DNA from: Toxorhynchites rutilus septentrionalis
Lineage: Eukaryota; Arthropoda; Insecta; Diptera; Culicidae
DNA: 64,000 nt
NCBI RefSeq assembly: GCF_029784135.1
Contig: NC_073744.1
Location: forward strand, 65,298,593 to 65,362,592
Reading direction: 5' to 3'
Of the stretch, positions 47,220 to 57,101 are shown piece by piece; the stretch's first letter is position 1, and every line of letters starts with the position of its first letter. The position numbers and the translations under genes were made by a program. The notes beneath the pieces are model-generated. The model had not been told where the DNA came from. It saw nothing but the letters and a program-made list of their open reading frames with translations, and made no database searches.

Positions 47220-47860
47220 CAGGTCGGACTCCATTATCCGGAGACTCGAATATCCGAAGTATTTTATTTTTGATTTTCGGAAATTTTGTATAATTTGTAT
47301 AATAATTCCATATTAAATAGTCAATATGGGTATCAATTGAAAATGTTTGACTAGTAGAACACAGTTATTTATGGAAAATGTAAATCCAAGATGGCGGCCA
47401 CTGTAAAAGGGCGGATTACACGTTTTTTCAGAATACCATCAATATGGATATCAAATGAAAGGGATTGACTAGTAGAACACAGTTATTTATGAAAACTACA
47501 AATCCAAAATGTCCGCCACCACAAAATGGTTCTGAGAAAATGTGTAATCTGCCATTTTGTAGCGGCCGCCATCTTGTATTTACATTTATCATAAATAACT
47601 ATGTTCTACTAATCACTTTTTTTCTTTTGATACAAACATTGAAGCGGTTCTGAGAAAATATGTTATCCGCCATTTTGTAGTGGTCGCCATGTTTGATTTA
47701 CATTTTCTTTAAATAATTGTCTTCTATTGGTCAAGCCCATCCATTCGATATTCATATTGATGGGGTTTTGGGAAAACACATATTGATGGGATTTTGAGAA
47801 AATATGTACATATTCCGCCGTTTTGTACCGGTCGCCATCTTGGGTTTTCAAGATCATGGA
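47220..47860. mobile_element. pogo-like terminus followed by a foldback repeat cluster
   Basis: TA then CAGGTCGGACTCCATTATCC at 47220 looks like the tip of a pogo-like element; no matching right tip was found. Inside, the phrase ACTAGTAGAACACAGTTATTTAT occurs directly at about 47350 and 47470 and inverted at about 47590 and 47705, next to repeated AAATCCAAGATGGCGGCC / GGCCGCCATCTTG blocks. The region can fold into long hairpins. Confidence 0.55.
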
Positions 47861-48026
47861 ATATGCAGTTTTATAATGACACCAGTGATAATTATGTGTT
47901 CCAAATTTCAGATCAAACGGTTAACGGACAGGAAGGGAGTTAAATTTCTATTGATGTGGTACAGCGCTACAGACGAAGTAAAATTGTTACAAAGTCAAAT
48001 CATTTCAAGTCATTTTTATTTTTTTA

Positions 48027-48960
48027 TTGTCAGCTCACCCTACCAAACCCCCTCAAAACAAAAAAAAAATCGCAAACCTCTCTCCCTCTGATATTCTCGT
48101 TCCAAACCATCCCTCATCCTCACTTCCCCCCTTTGTTGCCTCCTGTCCTCATGTCAGGGTCTATCCAGAAGATGCACCTGTAACTGGTCCGTGGGTTGTC
48201 TTCCTCCGGCCCAAACCGAATGGTAAAGCCCTGAGAGTCATTCAGATCATGACAGATCTGACAAGATACACCTCCGTAATGGAAATTTGCAAGGTTAGAC
48301 TGAAAAAACTGCGAGTTGTCGTGTCTAACCACAAGAACGCGAACGAGATTGTTGCTAAGCATTCCAACCACGAATATCGAGTTTTCATTCTCTCCCATAA
48401 CGTGGAAATTGGGGGCGTCATATATGAAACGGGTATGACCTGCGAAACGAGTATGGGAGTTGGCGAGTTCAAGAGGCTACCTTCGATGGAAGTCAATATC
48501 TTGGTATGTCACCAACTTGCAAAAGTCATCCAGGAAGGAGAAAAAAAGAAATTCACGCCGTCCGAATCGTTTCGAGTCACTTTTGCTGCCTCCGCCCTTC
48601 CTGAGTACGTTATGGTGGACAAATTGAGGCTTCCGGTGCGACTCTTTGTGCTAAAGCCCATGATTTGTAACAAATGCATGTCAGTTGGTCACTTCAGCTT
48701 CTTGTGCCAACAAGTGCAGCGGACAAGCAAAATTAGGTTCCTCCTGGCTTCCGTGGGAATAGTTCACCTTCGAACGACCCAGCACTCGAGGGGACATCAA
48801 AAATTTCAATTGTCGCTGTTTTTCTATCCAGTTGAACTTCCCAATCAGGATTTGACGGGAAGTTGTCTGACATTGTGGATGAAATCTTCACTTGTTTTAA
48901 TGTTTCCGACTCCATCAGAACCATTGTCGTCATCTCAATGTTTCCAGTATTAAAGACAAA
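48027..48960 (+). pseudogene. LINE ORF1 with CCHC zinc knuckle
   Basis: A long open frame (from about 48027) encoding the nucleic-acid-binding ORF1 of the I-like LINE. Recognisable parts: GPWVVFLRPKPNGKALRVIQI (N-terminal), the middle block LPEYVMVDKLRLPVRLFV, and a single gag-type knuckle CNKCMSVGHFSFLC (C-x2-C-x4-H-x4-C) near residues 212-225. The text after the knuckle changes character, suggesting a frameshift there. The natural start is not certain because the first part is low-complexity. Confidence 0.75.
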
Positions 48961-49029
48961 TTTGCAGCAATTAAAGCAAACATGGCCCCTCCTTGAAATG
49001 ATTATATCTTTTGATGTCTAATTTAAATA

Positions 49030-49709
49030 GAGGGGTCGAATATATCACTGTTTTGCAGTGGAATAGCCAGAATCTTATCCCTAAAATGGATACGTTCAAT
49101 TTTTTTTATTCATAACATTAATTGTCATGTTTTGGTCTGCCCTAAAGCCACTTGCTCGCAAAGTGATCTCTTTTTGCACGATTTATTATTATACGCTTGA
49201 ACCATGATGACAGATACGGAGGGGGGCTATTGTGGATCAATAAGCGCCACTTATTTTTTGATAAGCAGTTGCTTATCACATAAACATCAGAGGCCTTGTC
49301 CTTGTCAGACCTTGTCAGCTTATATTGGCCTCAGAAAGTTACAGTTAGGCGAAAGCAGCTTGCTCACATGTGCTCACGCCTTCTTTAGCCACGGTTGATC
49401 TTGGGAGACTTCAACTCTCACAGAACTGCCTGGGGGGGGGGACAGTACGACGACAACCGTTCATTATTGATATATGACCTTTGTAACAGCTTCAATATGA
49501 TCCTTTTGAGCACTGGTGAAACAACGCGTGTACCGAAACCTCTTACTAGCCCAAGTGCTCTTGACTGTTCGCTTTGCTCGAATTCACTATCATTAGACTG
49601 CAAGTAGAATGTAATCCAGGATCCCAACGGTAGTGATCACTTGCCAATCCTAATTTCCATCACCACTGGGTCGAATTCTTCAAAATCTATAAACATGGCA
49701 TATGACCTC
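49030..49709 (+). pseudogene. I-like LINE endonuclease, degraded
   Basis: Scattered endonuclease text in shifting frames: LQWNSQNLIPKMDTF near 49060, GDFNSHRTAWGG at 49400-49435 (catalytic Asp-Asn block), YDLCNSFNMILL, LDCSLCSN and GSDHLPILISI at 49635-49670 (Asp-His). Stops in the first third and a G-run length change near 49432 break it. It leads to YDLTTH at the insertion point of the second LINE. Confidence 0.75.
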
Positions 49710-50084
49710 ACAACACATTTTTTTTTTTATTCAAATCGTTTATTTTTACAGGCTCAGTTACATAAGTTTAAAGGAGCCGAACTTCTTACTGTATTGTTAC
49801 TAGTATATATACATTTTTCCTTAATTCTAATGTTAATAATATAGGAAACCGATTACTCGCGGTCGACTCGAGTTTAGAAGGGTGACATATTTTCTTCAGG
49901 AAAAGGAGGGGATATGAGGATATGTTGACAATGATCTCACTCACACTCTCAATCACACTCATCACACTCAATTCTTAAACCTATCTTATATCTAATATGT
50001 ATTTACATTTCATCTTATTCTTAAGAAGGGATCCGATCTCTCACAAAGGAAAAGGAAAAGGAAAAACTAAGGGTATAAGGACAA

Positions 50085-50765
50085 TCACACACGAAGATCG
50101 ATAGCTTCAAGGAATACATATATTTGGGACATGTAATCAAGGTCTAACCGAGCCAACACGTCTCTCACCGGCAGCATGGGCTGCCTTCCTCGGGCCCGAA
50201 GGGTGTCTTCTAAATTCGATCTGGCGACAAGGTACAGCTCGCACGACCAAACAACGTGCTCGATCACGTGATAACCTTGGCCACAAACACAAAGATTGTT
50301 GTCGGCAAGATAAATACGAAAGAGTAGCGCATCTAACGAACAGTGATTGGACATGAGTCGGGAGAAGGTGCGAATAAAGTCCCGACTCAAGTCCAGACTT
50401 TTGAACCATGGTTTGAGGCTAACCTTAGGGATAATCGAGTAGAGCCACCGGCCCAATTCATCTTCGTTCCATTTGCGTTACCAGTTAACTATGGTATTTT
50501 TGCGGACTAAAGAATAAAATTCATTGAAGGCGATTTGACGCTGATAAATATCGCCTTCAATTGCACCTACCTTTGCTAATGAGTCAGTCCTCTCATTACC
50601 CGGAATTGAGCAATGTGAAGGGACCCAGACAAAGGTAATAACATAACAGCGTCTGGATAAAGCACTCAAAATTTCTCGTATTCTCTCAAGGAAGTACGGC
50701 GAGTGCTTTTCCGGCCTCACTGAACGGATAGCTTCGACAGAGCTAAGACTAAATATCCGTTACAA
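50085..50765 (-). pseudogene. LINE RNase H end and Cys/His tail
   Basis: Minus-strand frames hold IRSVRPEKHS, CYVITFVWVPSHCSIPGNERTDSLAK (end of RNase H with its last acidic residue), then after a stop GRWLYSIIPKVSLKPWFKSL, CVCGQGYHVIEHVVWSC and DYMSQIYVFLEAIDLRV. It is about the same as 26990-27672. A stop near 50470 and the TIR element at 50771 interrupt it. Confidence 0.8.
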
Positions 50766-50770
50766 TGTAA

Positions 50771-51221
50771 GGCTAGGCGCAAATTGAGAAGCGTATAGCG
50801 CTCGTAAGCGAACACGAGACTATCAACACGACTCATACGTGACACAAACGTAGCGTGGTGGAGCGCATATTGAGTCTCAGTTTGGTGTAAACAACGTGCC
50901 ACTCGCATAAAATGTCTGATTCACACAGAGTTGTGTGATATATTTATTTACTAACACAACCTTCCGACCGGTACAACCATACAGTATCAGACTCACGGCG
51001 CTATATGATTGTTCGCCAACACAACCACCACAACCGGAATCAGCAGCACGAGAAACTGTGGCTCAGCCACAGCGTCGAGCGAGTCGTGTCTCACGAGCGC
51101 TCCACCATCTCGCGACGTCTGGCCAACTTGCACCGTTCCATCTGTTTTCATTAGCCACAAAGACAGGCGCTATATCGCGCTAAGTTACGCGCGCTATACG
51201 CGTCTCAATTTGCGCCTAGCC
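50771..51221. mobile_element. Harbinger-like short TIR element (TAA target)
   Basis: Starts GGCTAGGCGCAAATTGAGAA; the right end is its reverse complement over about 31 bases with one mismatch. TAA stands on both sides (50768-50770 and 51222-51224). The sibling LINE copies show the empty site ACAATGTAATAGTG, proving the 451-bp insertion and the 3-bp TSD. Three-bp TSDs of the TWA type fit PIF/Harbinger. Noncoding. Confidence 0.85.
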
Positions 51222-51332
51222 TAATAGTGATCAACAGGTCGTGAGGCGACGCTGTCCAGCACCCAGTATATCGCTGCTATTGGAAGATCACGGTTGGGAA
51301 TTGGAAGATCATGGTTGGGAATATACGAAGAA

Positions 51333-51709
51333 CCCAGCAAACATTAAATCGTATAACTTTGCACATGATAAGTCACATATAATTTCGTATCAAATCACAA
51401 TCGCATAAAATATCAATCAAAATATCGATCATATATATCTAAAATCGCATAAAATGCAAAAACACGATTTTCCATGTCATCGATGGATTGAGTGGTAACG
51501 TTGTCGTATCAAATCGCATATCAGTCCAAAAAGCATCACATATCGTTATATACGGCTTTATATGCGTACAAAATATGGCATATACGTATATCGCCTCCAC
51601 TTTTGTGTGTATATGCTAGTTATCTGCATCATATATCATACAAATGTGTCTTGGTTGTATGTATATCGCCTCCAATTATAGCTATTCATACGACTTAATG
51701 TTTGCTGGG
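51333..51709. mobile_element. CCCAGCAAAC-ended short TIR element
   Basis: 377 bp; ends CCCAGCAAACATTAA(A/G)TCGTA in inverted orientation. Compared with the LINE copy at 5240-5255 (CTTCTTCGTATATTCC) it is an insertion with a 2-base duplication (AA) at the join. The interior is AT-rich with repeated TCGTATCAAATC / CGCATAAAAT phrases and no ORF. Superfamily unknown; 2-bp TSD families are known among mosquito MITEs. Confidence 0.8.
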
Positions 51710-51829
51710 AAGGATCAACCTGCATGAGGATGAATTCATGATATGGACTCATGAACCCAGATTGAAAAGCTCGATCAGCTGTTCAAAATTTCCGATCACC
51801 AAAAACAAGACACATTGACTGGAAAGAAT

Positions 51830-52876
51830 ATGCGGACGCAATTGCTCTAACCATCAATTTCAGAGATGGTTTACCTCCACTGGAGGAGTATAACTTCCTT
51901 TCGCGTTTGATCTATGACAGCGCAGTTTGCGCTCAAACGAAACCCATCCCAGGTTCCACCATTCGTCGAAGGCCTCTCAATCCATAGGTGGATAGCCAGT
52001 ATTCCAAGCTTTAAGTAGAAAAATCGAATGCATTCAAAGCTTTTCGGAAACGTGGAATCGTTGAGAATTTTCAAACGTATTTAGCCCTTGAAAATCAATT
52101 TAAAAACAAAGGGGAAAAACGTGCTTATTGGGGAAATTTCCTGGGAGGTTTGTCACGAGAAACGTCAATGAAAAAGTAATGGAAAGTGGCTCGAAACATG
52201 AGAAACAAATGAAAGCGAGGAATATTCACATTTTAATTTTGCACGGAAGGTTTGTTCCGATTCCGTTCCCGTGCAAACAATTGTTCGAGACATGCCGATC
52301 TTGATTTAGAGATTTCGATGGTAGAATTCCTTTCTCCTGTCCTTTCTTGTATCGATTCTGCTCCAGGATCGGATAGAATTAAATTCAACTTGCTGAAAAA
52401 CCTGAAATGTGGCGAAACATCGCTTGTTGAATTTAGTTTCTGGAACATAATATTTTTCCAGATGATTGGAGACAAGTTCGAGTTTTTTTTTCAAGTTCGA
52501 GTTATAGTTATTCAAAAACCCGGAAAGTCCGCGTCCGATTTCAATTCGCACCGCCCAATAGCAAGGCTGACTTGTATTCGGAAAGTGTTAGAAAAATTAT
52601 CTTGTTTCGCCTTGTTCGATGGATAGAAACAAATGGCCTATTCTCAGATACACAATATGGGTTCCGCAGGGGTAAGGGGACGAATGAAATGTCTTGAGTT
52701 GCTTTCTTCAGAAATTCAAATTGCTAACGCCCAAAAAAAGGCAAATGGCTTCAGTATTTTTGGATATAAAGATTCTGCTTCAATAGAGGATTTGGCAGAC
52801 AAATCATACTCTCGGGGTTTATTTACCACCTCTATTGAATAACATGTTGTGTAACTTGCTTTGCGAGAAACATTTG
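51830..52876 (+). pseudogene. I-like LINE ORF2: linker and N-terminal RT
   Basis: EYADAIALTINFRDGLPPLEEYNFLSRLI and KPIPGSTIRRRPLNP (then a TAG) form the linker; ALENQFKNKGEKRAYW and GGLSRETSMK follow. RT text begins at SAPGSDRIKFNLLKNL (52360-52405), with IQKPGKSASDFNSHRPIA and then degraded motif A text near 52770. The element is cut at 52876, where CCCGAA-type repeat sequence begins. At least four breaks of frame are present. Confidence 0.75.
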
Positions 52877-52925
52877 AATTTCGGGTATTTGTTGCATTTG
52901 GGTAAATGTGCTTCGGGTAATTGAC
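52877..52925 (-). repeat. Short CCCGAA-type repeat
   Basis: On the minus strand: ACCCGAAGCACATTTACCC and AAATACCCGAAATTC, the same unit style as the minisatellite 35045-35245. It joins directly to the truncated LINE. Confidence 0.55.
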
Positions 52926-53432
52926 ACAAAAAAGAATTGGCATATAGGTATCTCGACGTTTTCAATTCTTATCCTTTCTGAATCTATAGTTATTGTGATT
53001 TCTTTATGCAGTTTTACAAGCTTCTCAAGTTATTACCGAAACTTTATTGGAGTTTCTATTTGATATGTTTCTCTCTTCCGCCCTAAGAGCGTAAAACTCT
53101 TATCGTTGCAACGATAACAAACAAAACTGAAATGTATGGATGTACTGATTGTTGTTGTGGCACTTGCATAAAATTCTATGTTAGCCACTATTGGAACTCG
53201 CACGGAAATCTCACAATCGTACTGTCAACACATTGTCCGTTTTGGTGAGTTCCTCGATGTTTGAATGTTGTGTATTCTAAGAAAAAACCCTACATTGAAT
53301 TATTTTGTTATTTACGCACGCACACCGTTCTTTGCATGAAGCACGCAGTAGATTTTTCAACGGATAACAACCCATGCTATTCCTCCAACTGTTCCATTCT
53401 CACCGGGCGCTCCTTTCGCTCTAATCATACAG

Positions 53433-53925
53433 TCAGGAGGCGACAGTCGGCGACAATAACCCAACCGGCAGCAATAACAACTATTGTGCAATACCGAAGC
53501 TTTCCTCGGAATGTGAAAATGGTGAAGCAAGTGAAGTTAATTACAGCTTAGTTAGAAGCAATTCGAGACCGTCAACCGGGGCTAGCTACGGAGGCGCTCC
53601 TGGTGGTGGTGGCAGCGACGACATCAGATTGCTGTCCCCCAACAATTCCCGCTCCAGCATGTCCCAATCGCCGGCCCATCTAACACCGGTTCGTCAGAAG
53701 GCGGACTCGCTCTGCTCCCAGGAGGAGCTGGATGAAATTAGCGTCTACTTCGACGAGCACTCGGCATCGATCGAGCGTTGGCTGCGGGAGCGAGCCCCGA
53801 CCGAATTCATCGCCAGGCTGCAGTCAATTAGCACCGATGTGGTCGCCAAGTCACCCCGATTGCCGCATCGGGCTTCCGTTACGTCCGATTTGTTCCAGCA
53901 GTGGCTTGTTTCGTCGCCGATAAAG
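53433..53925 (+). CDS. Second coding exon of a PDE5/6/11-like phosphodiesterase gene
   Basis: The acceptor is CTCTAATCATACAG (AG at 53431-53432), with branch-point-like CTAAT and a pyrimidine-rich tract; the exon runs 493 bases to AAG|GTGAGT, a perfect donor. The leading T completes TGT with exon 1. It encodes about 164 residues: an Asn/Gly/Ser-rich stretch, then a conserved-looking part SQEELDEISVYFDEHSAS, RWLRERAPTEFIARL and HRASVTSDLFQQWL. The pattern (acidic helix, YxDxH, RWLxxRA) resembles the start of PDE5/PDE6/PDE11-type enzymes, which hydrolyse cGMP or cAMP and carry two GAF domains before the HD-type catalytic domain. Those domains would be downstream of this window. No stop occurs until intron 2. 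Assignment to one PDE subtype is not possible here. Confidence 0.65.
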
Positions 53926-54790
53926 GTGAGTTATTTTTTCTTATTTCTTGAAATTTACCTTCGATTCACTGAACGTTGGTAACGCTGCTATTGAGACAAC
54001 CCACCATTTATCACATTTTCTCGGCGAGTCTGTACAATGTACACACTCCTATAACACAGTTTGTATAAGCATCCTACCGTGCAGTGGCGCAGAGGGGCGC
54101 TAATTATAATTTATAGTTTTCACTGAGGGCAATCTCGTTACGATTAGACTAATTGAGTGTGTGTTTTATCATTTTATCATCACCACCTGTCGTGTCGGAT
54201 GCCGCACGGTTCAATTTGTTACTGTGAGTGAAAATTGATTCATGGCAAAGACGCCGCTGAAGACAGGGTTGACACACCCTGTCTTCAGGGAACATTGAGT
54301 ACTAGGATCGGTCCGCTTTCATTTTGCATTATACTTCATTAGATTAGAAAATTATATTTGCCTATGGCATCTACTTTCAAGAAAATTCACTCTGTTGTCG
54401 GGTGAATTTGATATCGGCATGAGGAACCGGAATCGAATAACTGTTTATATGTTCAACATGTAAAGTGTGTCACGATCAAAAAATAGCACACATAAACTTA
54501 ACACATTTCTTTTAATCGTGCATCAATAGAAGCTCAATTTGTAGTTGTGTGCGAGCAGAATCATGCTTCTATTTGAATTTTAACATATACTATTCAACTA
54601 TCGGAATGAGGTCCAAGCAAGAGGAGCAACGCCTCCAAATTTGCGCCTTGCGCATCTCGACTATACAAACTACTTGCATGTTGAGTACGCGAAATCGTGA
54701 AAAGTAGCCAAATCAACTGTCACAAATTTGATAAAAGTTTATTGACAGCTAGGAAGCCAGAAATTGGAGGGAAATCAAAAGCTGCAAGCG
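53926..54790. other. Start of intron 2; no gene
   Basis: Noncoding after the GTGAGT donor. It holds a 13-bp perfect hairpin at 54257-54288, listed separately. No other coding or repeat signature was found. Confidence 0.5.
54257..54288. other. Perfect 13-bp inverted repeat with 6-base loop
   Basis: CTGAAGACAGGGT, loop TGACAC, ACCCTGTCTTCAG. It stands alone in intron 2. It is not followed by a T run, and no function is implied by the sequence. Confidence 0.7.
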
Positions 54791-54866
54791 ACAACAAAAA
54801 ACAAAAAAAAATCTTCATTTTTTTTCTCAAAAAATAATGCTTTATTCTGAAAAAATGCTTAAAAAT

Positions 54867-55453
54867 TTAATGTTCAAAGTATTGCCCATCGATAGTCACA
54901 ACTTTTTCCCATCTTTCTGGCAATTCACGGATCCCTTTGCGGAAATAATCGGCCGGTTTGTCGGCTAACCACGAATTGATCGAATTTTTGACTTCATCAA
55001 AATTGGAGAACTGCTGGTCAACCAGGCCATGTTGCATCGATTGTAAAAGGTAGTAATCGGACGGAGCAATGTCTGTAGAATACGGCGGGCGGGATAGGAC
55101 CTCCCATTTCAGCGTTTCCAAGTATGTTTTGACCGGTTTTGCGACATGCGGCCGAGCAAAATAACTTTATCGTGTCTTTGCTCGTATTGTGACCGTTTTC
55201 CTTTAGTGCACGGCTCAAACGCACCAATTGTCGTCGATAGAGGTCCCCCGTAATGGTTTCATTCGGTTTTAGCAGCTCATAGTATACCACACCCAGCTGG
55301 TCCCACCAAATAGACAGCATAACCTTCTGGCCGTGAATATCCCGTGCGGAAGTCGATGTTGATGCATGGCCGGGGTATCCATACGTTGCCCGACATTTAG
55401 GATTGTAGTAAAGGACCCACTTTTCATCGCCAGTAACGACTCGATGCAAAAAA
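54867..55453 (-). pseudogene. mellifera-type mariner transposase, C-terminal half
   Basis: Text includes FLHRVVTGDEKWVLYYNPK (first catalytic Asp), GHASTSTSARDIHGQKVMLS, IWWDQLGVVYYELLKPNETI, GDLYRRQLVRLSRAL, and after a frameshift ETLKWEVLSRPPYSTDIAPSD (third Asp) and LPERWEKVVTIDGQYFEH to the stop. Near 55165 about 13 bases are missing where the family has the HDNARPH block, so the second catalytic Asp is deleted and the frame shifts. Confidence 0.85.
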
Positions 55454-56345
55454 GTCACAGGAGGGTTGTGTCCGAGACACGACTGCATAGTTGACGTAGG
55501 ATTCCCTTAGGCTATCTGTTGATTGTGGATATGTTTTATGAATTACATCGTTAAACTCTTTGATAATGATTCGTGGCTCTGAAAAGGGCCGTTTTTTTGG
55601 TTGTTGGGTATTGTTTGTTCACTCCACCAGTGTTTACCGAGTGATGATGACAGAAAAACGGTAAACAGTCGTTAGATGGTTCGTATCAGAAAAAAGATAC
55701 CGCCCTCTGTGATCCTAGACGAGATGCCTCCTGTGTTATGTATGGATGAAATAAAGAAAAAAAAACTCACTAATATAATATACGATAAGTACCAATACCG
55801 AACACAATTATCATTTTTTTCACAAGTAAAAACATGTTACTTTAATATAGAGAAAACATATTTGAAATGGCAAAAGTAATTTTCTTTTACAATTTTTACT
55901 CTCTGAGTGTTTATTCAACCCAATGCGAATTTTAATTGGACTAACAACACCTAATACTATATGTAGAGCATATGGGAAATCACTTTTTCTAATATTTCTT
56001 CACTTTTCCAATGTTTCTCGCCGTATAAACTTTCCTTGGGTGAAAATAAACACAACAAAAGACAACTTGCACTAAACGACCTGCTCTCGGAACACACCTT
56101 GGTTTTTATTTACAAAAATTGAAATAATTCGTTTCATATATTAAGTCATTTTTAACCCAACTGCTACCATATACAATTTTACACTTACACTTGTGCTAAA
56201 TTTTTCACAATACACGATCGGTCATTGATATTAAATTTCACGAAACAACCAACATTAAAGTTTAAATGTTATTTGTTATTTAAATGTTATTTACTAGAAT
56301 TAATCGTATCACTCACCTTACTTGCAATATGAAAATGCCCCCGAC

Positions 56346-56835
56346 TAGTGATCCCCGATAATCGTTCGATTAATCGTTTAATCGAATACTTCCTACGGAA
56401 ATCGATTAGTAATCGAACGAATACTGCGCAACCAATAATCGAAGCGAACGAATAATTTACGTCGATTAATCGATCCAAACCCTGAGGAAAAAAAACCTAC
56501 GACCGCTGCAGTTTTATCCTGAAAATCAATCATTATCTTTGACACTTCCTTAACTGGTAAACAAAGCTCAATGCCGTCAATGCGAATTGAGCTTCGTTTA
56601 CGATTTTAGGGGAGCGTAAATAATAATGATTGATTTTCAGGCGGAACGAACACTGTTTTCATTCCAGATAGCTTTCTAGCAAATGAGAAATGTTAGTCTA
56701 ACTAATTATTTCTCTCACTGTGACGGTTAATCGATTAATCGATTATTTGGGGCGATTAATCGTATCGAATATCAAACTGCTGAAAAGTATTCGATTAGCT
56801 GATGAACGATTATTTTCAATAATCGGGGATTACTA
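56346..56835. mobile_element. hAT-like short TIR element with 8-bp target-site duplication
   Basis: 490 bp between two copies of CCCCCGAC (56338-56345 and 56836-56843). Copy 1 of the host repeat has CCCCCGAC once (4333-4340), so the empty site is known. Ends TAGTGATCCCCGATAATCG and (inverted) TAGTAATCCCCGATTATTG. The interior is rich in AATCGATTAATCG phrases and noncoding. An 8-bp TSD and TAG-type tips fit hAT. Confidence 0.9.
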
Positions 56836-57101
56836 CCCCCGACTTGCATATATTTGCAACGCCGATTTCCCCCGGGCACATTGGTTTTGATGTCTCTGTT
56901 GGGGAACAAATTTCGGTAGGAACAAAAGCTCCCCTATTTTCATGTATTTGCAATGTCGATTTCCCCCAGGCAGCTTGGTTTTGATGTCTCTGTTAGGGAC
57001 CCGCCGCATGTGTCGTCAATTTCAACCAATCAGAAGTGACTATTTCTGTTAGAATAGGGGTTAAGATTTTTCAATTGTTCGATAGTTAGTCTCATGACAT
57101 A

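Larger units (their letters stand above)
49718..51808 (-). mobile_element. 5'-truncated I-like LINE inserted in the older copy
   Basis: On the minus strand it runs from IGNFEQLIE-like text near 51800 through the RNase H region to the 3' untranslated tail and an A run (T run at 49718-49729). Flanks ACAACACATT (left) and ACAAGACACATT (right) are an imperfect target-site duplication. It carries two short TIR elements (50771-51221 and 51333-51709) and an internal deletion near 51225-51290. Confidence 0.85.
48000..52876 (+). mobile_element. I-like LINE, old copy split by a second LINE copy
   Basis: Plus-strand order: ORF1, endonuclease (to 49709), then a minus-strand LINE insertion (49718-51808), then the same ORF2 resumes as IDWKEYADAIAL and continues into RT, ending abruptly at 52876. 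The two halves meet at YDLTTH | IDWK. The 3' half of ORF2 and the RNase H of this copy are gone. The whole lies in intron 1 of the phosphodiesterase-like gene. Confidence 0.8.

Noticed and set aside
48000..51808. LINE pieces in opposite orientation as a 5' inversion (twin priming)
   Set aside because: In twin priming the inverted 5' part lies on the internal side of the 3' part. Here the ORF1/endonuclease part lies beyond the A-run end, and the same ORF2 resumes on the other side, so it is a separate insertion.
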